The notes beneath the pieces are model-generated. The model had not been told where the DNA came from and ran no database searches. It saw only the letters and a program-made list of their open reading frames with translations. A DNA stretch of 27,652 nt from Paramacrobiotus richtersi. Its lineage: Eukaryota > Tardigrada > Eutardigrada > Parachela > Macrobiotidae. The position numbers and the translations under genes are program-made. Positions 1 to 8,986 of this stretch are shown here, in pieces (the first letter of the stretch is position 1; each line of letters begins with the position of its first letter). The DNA lies in assembly GCA_034698045.1 (NCBI GenBank), contig JAQGAU010000468.1, positions 1 through 27,652 of the forward strand. Reading direction: 5' to 3'.

Positions 1-3000
1 AATTATACAAAATCCAATTTACATTCCCCCGCTAAAATGAATTCCGGCGATGGTGGGATATAGTGCTCGAGCGCCTTGCATCGGTTCAGTGTGGGCCGCT
101 GCCTCGATCTAGATCAATCTTGTGTGTTTGCGGAATTTCATAAAAATCATCGCCAGTGAGCTAAACTGTCATTTAGTGAATGTAAGATGTTTAGCGGCTG
201 AATGTTGTACATGTTAAAAAGCGGTTGTTATATTATCTGAAAAGCAGCGATTATATACTGCACAACTGTTGTCGCTGGCTGCTTTTTTATGATTTGGCCG
301 GTGACCTTTACCGTATTAACACCTTTACGGAATTCTTGGATAAAACGGATTTTATAAGCAGCCTACATGTGCATTATACCACAGTGCCACATGGAAATGA
401 CACACACATTCGCTAGGTGAGCCATTCTTGATTTTTCTGATACCATGGGTGTTGATCAATTACATGTACGCACGTATTCTGATACTGTCATCCATGCACT
501 ATTCAAAAAGTAAAAAATGCTTCATAAAAGCTCATGCGAAAGCTTCCCAGAGCATTAGACATGGAATAATATGAATAAATGTATTACGGCAACTGGATAT
601 AGTGTCTTCGGAAAACTGGAGTTTGATATGTCTTTAAAAGTTTTCGTTAATTTAGCTATTCGTGTAAGGAGGCATTCGTCGCTAACGATAATTAGGTTTT
701 TTTAACTTTGTTGCCATAGGCGTCGGATAAAGAACCAGTAGTGTTTGCGGTCGGTCTAAAGAGTATAGACTCAATAATGGATGCTCGAGAAGCAAATGAA
801 ATGCTCTGCTGTATACAGTACAGAAAACCGTACTTTAGCGCTAACTTTTCACGCTTGCGATGTTAGTAGATCTTTCAACTTATAGTCGAGCAGAAATATG
901 GAAAATATGCGCCTGTGTTTTACTCTTCTTATTTATGTTTTAAGGTTATCGTTGAATAAGCTGATAGAGCACGTAAAGGTCGCGACAATAATTTTTACGT
1001 TTGTTTACACTTATACAAGTGATAGCTGCTTGTTTGTAGCACAGGATGTTAATTCTTAGTCAGAGGTCAACCGCTCAAAAGGTAAAAGTATCGAAAATCG
1101 GAAATTAGAGTACCTACTTCGTTGCGGTCAAAAGATGGTTGTGATACGTGTTTAGTAGCAAATGGTTTACTCAACATACGTGCCGTACTACGATGTGAAA
1201 CTGATCATGATTTATTGTACAAAAAACTCCAACGGATTACTATTGATTTCTGAATTGAAGTAAACATATTGTATCTCTGGTCATACATGCTAATTCTGAC
1301 GTCGAAATTGTCATCATACGCATTATTATATAGCCATTCGCTGGACCTACAGCGCTGAGCTCGTACGAAATTACTGATACTGCAAAACAAAACAAACCAA
1401 TCGTATAAGTACATGTGTACTTAGAACTCACAAATTGTATTAAGATTTGTTTAGTCAGTTAGTAATTTCCGCATTGACAGTTAAATGAACTTGTAGCAGT
1501 CAAGGTTTATTGTTAGTCGGACGCGGTTATCTAACGGTAGCCGTACTTACTACTGAGGTCCCTTCCGATTTGAAGCCCCTGTTTATTTGCATTAAATGGA
1601 CTTCGTCACCCAGACCCTTGTTTTTCGTTACATTTCACAATAATTAACCGAAACAATATCTAACGGCTTCATTTCGTATGTTTAATTCCTCTTGTAACTT
1701 AGCTATTTTTTTCTTCAAAAGGTCTTGTACGTAAACGACCGAGTGCCACATACTTCATGACTGGTTGGTGCAATGCCCATAAAAAGCTGCCACATGTTTA
1801 GGAAATGTATCGAGGTTGGACCCACATTTTCTGCGCACAGACACTGCGGGCGCTTTATCGACAAATTAGTTCTTACAACGTATGTCGTACGGTACTGCGC
1901 CTTTATTGTGACACTGTGGAACAGTGGTAATGTGTCGTCACTCATCAGTGTCTTGTGGATGCGATGTGCCGATGACATATATAGCGATACACTACAGAGC
2001 CGAAAAGCTAAAGTATTCATATTCATTTACTTTTGTCTGAGTTTTTAATTGAATAATCAAAAAAAAATAATTATAAAATTATAAAACATTTTTAAAAAAA
2101 TAAAAAATTACAAAACAAAAATTACAATTACAGAAATTACAATTAAAATTACAAAATTACAAATTATAAAATCATAAAAATTATAAAATTACAAAATGTA
2201 AAAATTTCCAATAGCCCCTGAAGTCTCTTCTAAAGGGTTTGGCTACTGCAGTGTTATAATAATAATAATAATTCCGTGAAAACTTTGAACAATTGTGTAT
2301 GCGTTTACTGTGTTATCAGTCTTTCATGCAGCTGCTAGCGCTGGGACAGTAAAGCTTTAATGAAGTAAATTTAATTTGATGTACCAGTGATAGCATCTTT
2401 TAAAGACAGTATCAAATCAATCTCAGTCAAAAGCTAATGTCACCATTATTAAACAACTTCTACTGAGCAATCGGTACAGTAATTCTTTTTTCTCCATTAA
2501 CTTATGATGTGCTGATACGCGCTACCCGAATGGGATTGGTGAACGCCCGTATAGATTCAGCATTCTACTCACACGGTGACCTTTGCAGACTTGCGCGCTG
2601 CTATCAGAACATGATGTTCCCTGCTGTGTCTTGCGCTGTTACAATTCACAAGCTGGCTGACACAGTATGTTTAAATCCGCATCGCGTATCGATTCACTTG
2701 TTTGTTCGTACACATTTGCCGTTACAACTTATCACGGGCATTCAGTTCAACGGAACAAATAAATCTACAAATTTTCACCAGTCATAATTATGCAACTGCA
2801 ATGACGATATAGCCAAATATATGCAGAAAATTGGTTGATTTTAGTGCCGTTTATCATTACAGGGTTGGGATTATAAGTGGTACTGTGTGAAAGACACATT
2901 CACTGTAATATCATTGTCTATCATTCTTGCATAATTAGCCGCATACTATGCACCAGAATTATCATATGTTCTTTATTGTTGCATTGATCGCGAAGTACTG

Positions 3001-3940
3001 TAACTAGGGCTACAGAACATGGAGTACAACCTGGAACAGATTATAAAAAGTTTCAAACCAAACAAATTAAACACTCATATTACAGAATCTTTTGTTCGTC
3101 AACAAATTTTTTCTGTACTGAAAATACTGATGGTTCAAAAAATGCATCAAAGTATATGGCTATCGGACATAATAAAGGCGCATCACAAACTTAACGATTG
3201 CAGCAAGCTTAATTTGCATGTTGATCGAGAACCCCAGCTAAAAACACTTGTAACGTATGATCAAGTTTTCTTTCCCGTTTAATTTAGCAAACTCTCAACA
3301 AAGAAGAAGAATGCGCTTTTCTTCAAAATATGCAGCTTTTTAGGTCTTCCATTGGTCGATCACGTATATCCGCTTGACTCAGCAAATGCAGAAATGCAGC
3401 CCCACGAACTGTAATATCGGAAAATATCGGACTTGTCGTGATATACGGTAGATATAGATTTCGCGAAGATAATGTATAGTCAGTTTAATTAGAATTAATC
3501 GAAACCAGTTAACTCGAACCGTTGCTAATTAAGTTCGAATAAGGTCTCAAATCAGTAATGAAAGGTCTGAGAGTTAAATTCACGATTTATCACGTATCTA
3601 TCGTAGATCTACAGTAGTGACGTGAAGAAACATGGCTGTCTTGGTGTGAATAATAAGTTATCGTTAAAAAGTTATTCGGAAGGAGTAGGCAGATTGTAAT
3701 ATTCCAGGACGAGCCCGTCACATAGCTCTGTTTTGACTCCGGTACCATAAACAACTTATACTACTATTTATACTGCTAATCAAATTTTGATACATAGAAA
3801 GCTTACTCCAGCCCGTATAGTTTAAGGTTCAAATGAATAAATGAGATTATTGAAAATGATATCTTGTGCCTCGACCGGTTTACGTTGGCATGTAGTAATA
3901 TGTGCTTGATGTATAATACACGACCCTTTTGCCCTTGTAG
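1..3940. other. Non-coding stretch, probably long intron upstream of the homeobox exon
   Basis: No open frame here resembles a known protein and the longest candidates (about 60-105 codons) lack recognisable motifs or splice logic. Because the homeobox exon at 3941 opens with a 3' splice site and no upstream homeodomain half is visible, this stretch is most simply part or all of that gene's last intron. It contains an AT-rich low-complexity tract near 2041-2215, a short AAT run near 2256-2272, and TAAT-rich sequence near 3484-3535. I could have missed a very short exon. Confidence 0.55.
2041..2215. repeat. AT-rich low-complexity tract of degenerate AAAATTAC-type repeats
   Basis: About 175 bp made almost only of A and T with recurring AAATTAC and AAATTATA words on the plus strand. 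It looks like a decayed simple repeat. There is no sign of coding or of a transposon end. Confidence 0.8.
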
Positions 3941-4426
3941 GTATGGTTCCAGAACCGGCGCGCCAAATACCGTAAACAGGAGAAGCAAATGCAAAAGACC
4001 CTGACCGTAGCCACCAACATGGTCAACTCCAGCAACCCCATGCGGAACTTCTACGCCGCCGCCAACGCCGCGCGTGCTACCCACCCGTACGCCTCCTACC
4101 AGCACCCGCACCCCAGCAGTCAAATGTCCCGCTTCTCCTCCGTACCCTCACCGCAGTCAGTGTACAACGCGGCCGCCGCGGGCTCCGGCCAGTTCCCCAT
4201 GCAGAACAACGGTCTGGCCAACATGGGGATGATGCGGTCCGCCGTGGGAGATGGGAGTGAAGCGGATGACGGACTGGACTGGTACAATAAGAGTCTATCG
4301 GCGCTGCGGTTCAACCACATGGCCCCGCAGAATATGAACCCCGGCAGTCAGTTCCCGCAGTCCCTGATGCAGTATGCGGATGTCAAGACGTCCAGCTGTT
4401 TACATCCGGGATTGAATGGCTTGTGA
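3941..4426 (+). CDS. Last exon of a PRD-class (paired-like) homeobox transcription factor
   Basis: The exon starts after a clear 3' splice site (pyrimidine-rich tract ending TTGTAG) and encodes 161 residues to a TGA at 4424-4426. Residues 1-16 read VWFQNRRAKYRKQEKQ, the recognition helix and C-terminal end of a homeodomain with Gln at position 50. An intron immediately before V-W-F is usual for PRD-class genes. The tail is rich in Ala, Ser, Pro, Met and Asn, and has a conserved-looking segment at residues 113-127 (DWYNKSLSALRFNHM) whose SLSALR core is reminiscent of an OAR motif. The product should be a nuclear DNA-binding regulator. Resemblance of the AKYRKQEKQ stretch to the UNC-42/PROP-like group is from memory and uncertain, so no symbol is given. 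The rest of the homeodomain must lie upstream and was not found in the window. Confidence 0.9.
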   Translation, partial: VWFQNRRAKYRKQEKQMQKTLTVATNMVNSSNPMRNFYAAANAARATHPYASYQHPHPSSQMSRFSSVPSPQSVYNAAAAGSGQFPMQNNGLANMGMMRSAVGDGSEADDGLDWYNKSLSALRFNHMAPQNMNPGSQFPQSLMQYADVKTSSCLHPGLNGL

Positions 4427-6507
4427 AAAGGAGTGCGTGGGGTGGAATATCTATATGAGTTTGTCAAGTATCGATCTACGATGCTGTGCTGCTTCATGTG
4501 CCCTGGGCATTATTGGCAAAGCTTTGGTGCTAACTGTCCCGTAATGCATTACTTCGTATAGCAATAATTTACTTACTTATCGTGTATGTTTCGATGTGGC
4601 GGTATGTACTTTGTAGTAAAGTTCACGCTTGGTGAGAAATCATTGCAACAATTAAATCAAAGGTCCATACTCATATCATACAGTAAATTAAATACGCACG
4701 CTATACAATACAGTATCTTCCAGACAGTTTTGTATAGTCTCATTAGTCTATGCTTTCTGCGGCTTGCGGAATACAGCCACACTGTGGGTCACCCTGGGTT
4801 TACGGTGTTGTTGCTGGTTTTTCTTTGCAAACACTGTTCCACAAGCAGGAAACGCGTGCATATTTAAGCAGGAAACCCCATCTAAATTGGTACAGTTTTA
4901 CGGAATCATTCGTTAGCAGCCAGCCATATTATTATAATTTGTGGCAATTACTTTGTACAAATGCCAATACATAATTGTAATGTGCCCTTAGAAATCTCGT
5001 TTTCATCCGATTTACGTGGACGATGTACCAGCAAATACGCACGAATATCATGATGATTCTGAACCAGTTTCAGGTGGATTGTTGGCAGGAATAAAGAAGA
5101 TAACCTCCATGGGGAGCGCATCAGCAACAGTTCCGGATGCTTGCACATGTGGCGTTAAGCCGTTAACGTACCTCCTTCTGTACTCTTCTTGCAGTTCATT
5201 TCCTTCTGTAGTCCTCGTTCTCTTGCATATCTTGTGCGGTGTACCGGTCAGGTTCTTCTAGTTTGGCAAATCACACCAAAGATATTACAGTCAATCAGGG
5301 TGTTTTTGATCATGTATACAATCTACGTTCTGCGAACGTTTACTGACAGAAACTGGTAGTAATATAGTACATCTTCCTTTTCACAGCGGGCCTGTACCGA
5401 TAATACCTAGCTGTACTGACAATTCACCCTGTGTCTACATGTGAATACTCACGAGTATATATCACCATAATATGCTAGTAATCTTCGTCCGCACCGGGTG
5501 TGTCGTGAGCTAGCGTCCCGTGTGGCACTGTCGTAAGTCTGAGCAAAATTAAAAGTATGAAAACCAGCAGCCAGGGAACCGTTTGTGTAAAACTGAAGTA
5601 CACAGAATGAAACATTTGACTCCAACAGTTAGCAGTAGCAAGTACAGTAACCTGTGCCCGTTACTTATACGTATACGTAAGACACATGCGAATAAGCAAT
5701 CTCTGCTGCACTGCGACCGCTTTTATGCATGTTTCCGGTAAATATGTCCACTTTATGTTGTATGACTTGTTACGTATGTTGCACGTTTGGGACAATGCAT
5801 TTCCTGTCCATTATATGCACTTTTTTCGGAAGGCACCCAATTCATGTGGAGCAGTGGAGTGTGTGACATTAATATTTATGAGTGTGAAATAGTAGAGTAC
5901 CTTCTGCTTATGTTATGATTAATCATATTAAATGCTGCTTTACCGTGTCGCACGTGATTTGTAGCACGCGATCTGAATGTTGTAGAAGAAGAATGTTGTT
6001 GTAGAATGTTGTCTTTGGAGACTGTCTTTCCAGTTGGTATCTGCGCGAACGCAACAACCTAGCCAATGATTTTGCTGCCGGGGTGAAATCACCATTACGG
6101 CATCAACTCAAATCAGTCTTCTTAATTTGGAGGAAACGCGTTGAGCGAAGGGTGCCATAGTACAAGAACCGTAAAAACAACAATTTATCGAAGGATCGCA
6201 GTCGAAGAACATACAGTTCAATTTTTAAGCTTTATTTGGCGAAGGCCAGCAGACAGTATCAGAACATCAGCGCAGATTAAAACTACGAAATTGCAGCTTT
6301 AAACATTAACAATTAAAGCAGTTTAATTAGTTCGCTGATGATCGATGTAAACGGACATTGGCGAAACAAGATTCAGTACGTAAACACCAACTGGCTAGGA
6401 CAATCTGTAAGTAGGGGTCAGCAAATGACATATTAGCAAAGCATTAACTGCTAATGTAAACACAGTCGTAACAAGTACATTCACCAAAGTGGTTTCAGGG
6501 GTTGTAA
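4427..6507. other. Intergenic region, no gene seen
   Basis: The interval holds the 3' region of the homeobox gene and the 3' flank of the convergent GPCR gene. An ATTAAA at 4651-4656 is a possible poly(A) signal for the homeobox transcript. Open frames at 4586-4867, 5016-5261 and 5686-5892 show no recognisable domain, and I treat them as chance. Confidence 0.6.
6231..6236 (-). other. Candidate poly(A) signal (AATAAA) for the minus-strand GPCR
   Basis: A canonical AATAAA reads on the minus strand about 270 bases past the GPCR stop at 6508. No nearer AATAAA was seen. Confidence 0.45.
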
Positions 6508-7578
6508 TTAGGGTGAATCAAACATCCTATTTGGGCACGCGCATTTAGCGACCGTTCGCTCCGGCAGAAAACTTTTCATGGAGCCAAGTAGTTCCTTTCG
6601 CATAACCGATTGTGTCAGGACAAAGATGACCGGGTCGACAGCGGCTTGAACCATTTTCAGGATGCGGCTGCTCAGATACAGCTGTCGATTGCTTCCCAGA
6701 CCGGGCCCAATCAAAAAGGTCACATTAGCTGGACTCCAGCAAATCAAGACACTAAGCGTCATTATGGAGAGCAGCAAGAACGAGTTCGAAGGTTGCTTGT
6801 TGCCCTTGTGAATAGCCTCGCCAGAATTCAGTCTGTTCGATCCGTTTCGTAGATGACTCATCTCTGTAAGTTTCGGATCACCCGAGGACACCATCTGCCG
6901 CGGAGAAGTCTTCTTAATCCTTCTCTTAATCAGAAAATATGGGTAACTCGAAAGAATAACAAATTCTGGTAGTGCATAGAAAACTATGTTATAAAACGGC
7001 ATCCACTGGGTCTGCGACGGAATTACCGCGCTGAAACTGCAGAAGATATTGTCCATTTTATCCGCATAAAGAACAGTATCGACCGTTGTAACCGTTGTGG
7101 CAAACACGATGATGGCAACCACTAAACTTGCACATAAGCATGCCGCCATCGTTTTCGTGTGTTTGACACGGTAGGACAGCGGCCATGTGACCGCCCAGAT
7201 TCGGTTCAAAGCGATACTCAAATGGAACAGTGGAACAAGTGGTCCGATGCCGGTCGAGAAGAAGCGGACAACAGCACAAAAAGTGGGATGATGTTGTTGG
7301 GATATCAAACTTTTAGCCGCCAGTACAAAAGGATTGTAGTGGATAACGGTGCCAGTGATATTGATCAGGGAGAGACTTATAATGTAGATACTGAAAGGGG
7401 TAACGAAGCTTCTGGTCTTGTGATACAGATAAAGCAGACCAGTGTTTCCAGTCAAGGTAACGAGACAAATAAACACGGTTAGCCACTGCAGCCAGGTGAA
7501 ACTATGGATAATATGGTTTGTCGTCAGAGACGATGAAGAAGCGTTTCGCTGAAATACGATGCTTGTTGCGTTGTCCAT
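6508..7578 (-). CDS. Orphan rhodopsin-like (class A) GPCR, intronless
   Basis: This is a single-exon gene of 356 residues. The frame extends 61 codons further upstream, to 7761, but I chose the Met at 7578 because the sequence from there (MDNATSIVFQRN) lines up with the paralogue start at 20176 (MANFTSLLIQQN). Seven hydrophobic segments are present. Class-A landmarks are GN in TM1, SLSLINITG in TM2 (Asn at the usual Asp2.50), a Cys just before TM3, ALNRIWAV in place of DRY, a Cys in extracellular loop 2, CWSPAN in TM6 and DPVIF in place of NPxxY. It should be a plasma-membrane receptor coupling to heterotrimeric G proteins, with ligand unknown. It is clearly homologous to the plus-strand copies at 13-14 and 20-21 kb, yet lies outside their array and in opposite orientation. 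The upstream extension contains a hydrophobic stretch and could be an alternative signal-bearing N terminus. Confidence 0.92.
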   Translation of the reverse strand: MDNATSIVFQRNASSSSLTTNHIIHSFTWLQWLTVFICLVTLTGNTGLLYLYHKTRSFVTPFSIYIISLSLINITGTVIHYNPFVLAAKSLISQQHHPTFCAVVRFFSTGIGPLVPLFHLSIALNRIWAVTWPLSYRVKHTKTMAACLCASLVVAIIVFATTVTTVDTVLYADKMDNIFCSFSAVIPSQTQWMPFYNIVFYALPEFVILSSYPYFLIKRRIKKTSPRQMVSSGDPKLTEMSHLRNGSNRLNSGEAIHKGNKQPSNSFLLLSIMTLSVLICWSPANVTFLIGPGLGSNRQLYLSSRILKMVQAAVDPVIFVLTQSVMRKELLGSMKSFLPERTVAKCACPNRMFDSP

Positions 7579-8588
7579 GATTGATGCTATGAAACGGGGT
7601 ACTATGGTTGAGATGCTCAGAGAATCACCGCGATAAAATGAACTGCAATAAGGGTAAACTGGTAGTGAAAGAAAAGGCGAGGTCATCCATCTAAAATGGA
7701 TTAAAAGGACGCAAACAATTAACGTCATTCTGTTCTGCATGTTCCCATTTACCGTGTCCATGAACTCATGACACTTTGCTCTTTCATAAGCACACCCACG
7801 CCTAGCGTGCCCAGAATGCTACGGCAGGTAGGTTATTATTGTTGTTGTACACACGAGTCCAAGTACCAATCAAGATTATGGACAATGATTTGAGTGCTGG
7901 ACAGAAGAGTCGTCTAGCATTTCTTTGTGCTTGCTGTTCAGCTGCAGTGGACAGCGCGCGTGATACTGATTAATATCATTTATTGAAGTAATATTAATCT
8001 TGATAATGAACTTATCGTCGCCGTCACAAGCCAGTCTTAAAATAGTTTCGTAGGGTTCAGTGGTGTTCAGTTCAGTGTTCAGGGTTCAGTGCTGGCTGTG
8101 GTGTCTGTCCGGGCGTACATCTTGACCACCCATTTACGATACAGTAAAAATACACATTACAGATATAATCTTTGCATGTATAGTGGTTAACTAATCATCC
8201 GGTATAAAAGTCCACACATTACGGATTTATTTCACGAGAAAGCACAAGCCTTGAGTATCCCTGTATCCGCCATAAACAGGTATGCGGAAATTCATGAGCA
8301 TCTCTATGCGGGTGAAATCGGTTTACATCTGTGTTGTACAGCTGTAACTGATGTCAATAATATTTCAATCCAATTTTTGTTGATGAAGAACGTATCCTTT
8401 AGCTCACTTACAGGCACACACAAGCGTACTGCCATGTTCCCACCATTGTGGTAAAACATGTATGCTACAACTAATTTCTCCAGAGTTAGTAATTCTCCGA
8501 ATCGTAATGCTGTCAGTGTGACTGATTGTGAGCACAGTGATTGAGCCATGTATACAAGGATTTCTAACTCTGCGGAGTTGCTTGCACC
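7579..8588. other. 5' flank of the minus-strand GPCR; mostly featureless
   Basis: There is no gene. The region holds a short GTTCAG repeat (8054-8091) and a TATAAAAG at 8202-8209 on the plus strand with no supported gene behind it. Around 8297-8340 the words CTATGCGGGTGAAAT and following codons (LYAGEIG) resemble extracellular-loop-2 codons of the GPCR pseudogene (LYAGEMN near 13545), so the GPCR relic at 8589 may begin here. That is tentative. Confidence 0.5.
8054..8091. repeat. Short GTTCAG tandem repeat
   Basis: GTTCAG-containing words occur five times in under 40 bp with slight spacing changes. This is a small imperfect microsatellite. Confidence 0.75.
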
Positions 8589-8705
8589 CCCCTACTTCGT
8601 AATCAAAAGAAGCATTAGGAAGTATCGGCCCCGAAGGCTAACATATCTTTCAGCTCCGAAGAGCAACAGAGAACACCGATCCACCACACACAGCAAACGA
8701 CTCGA
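8589..8705 (+). pseudogene. Fragment of the orphan GPCR family (TM5 end to third intracellular loop)
   Basis: An open frame (8548-8841) contains PPYFVIKRSIRK, matching YPYFAIRRRFRK at the end of TM5 in the intact paralogue at 20176. The DNA keeps aligning into the loop, including a 19-base identity (ACAGAGAACACCGATCCAC) with the pseudogene near 13750. Similarity fades on both sides, so this is a small shred rather than a gene. It lies on the plus strand between the minus-strand GPCR and the FMR1-like gene. Confidence 0.7.
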
Positions 8706-8986
8706 GTTCTACCGGACATGTAAAACCCTCGCCCATTCTGAGAAAGGTTACGTGGAGATTTCGAGCGGGCTACGGTACATTGTCAGCGAGAATAACGCGA
8801 GCTATCTCAAACGGAACTACGCGTTGGAAAGTATCCGATGATTATGGCGTTTGTTTAGGATGTTGCCATCCACGATACATACGTCTCGTAAGAGTTAAAG
8901 GCAAGGGACGAACGATATAACTAGTGACGAACATACACGGGCTGACTGGGTCAGGGCTTTTATAACACAAGCAAGCTAACAACTGA

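Noticed and set aside
1715..2048. Overlapping opposite-strand frames of 103 and 91 codons
   Set aside because: No motifs, no plausible splice or promoter context, and the frames mutually overlap in AT-rich DNA. Treated as chance.
2509..3282. Plus-strand frames at 2509-2787 and 3019-3282
   Set aside because: Searched by eye for the missing first half of the homeodomain; neither contains it or any other recognisable domain.
3803..4320. Minus-strand frames opposite the homeobox exon
   Set aside because: Antisense shadows of a GC-rich coding exon.
7579..7761. Upstream 61-codon extension of the minus-strand GPCR frame
   Set aside because: The paralogue begins at the equivalent of the Met at 7578, and the extension has no counterpart there. 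It may be 5' untranslated sequence, though its hydrophobic stretch is noted in the gene entry.
8202..8209. TATAAAAG as a promoter
   Set aside because: A good TATA match, but the downstream open frames (8251-8454 and 8548-8841) are not credible genes.
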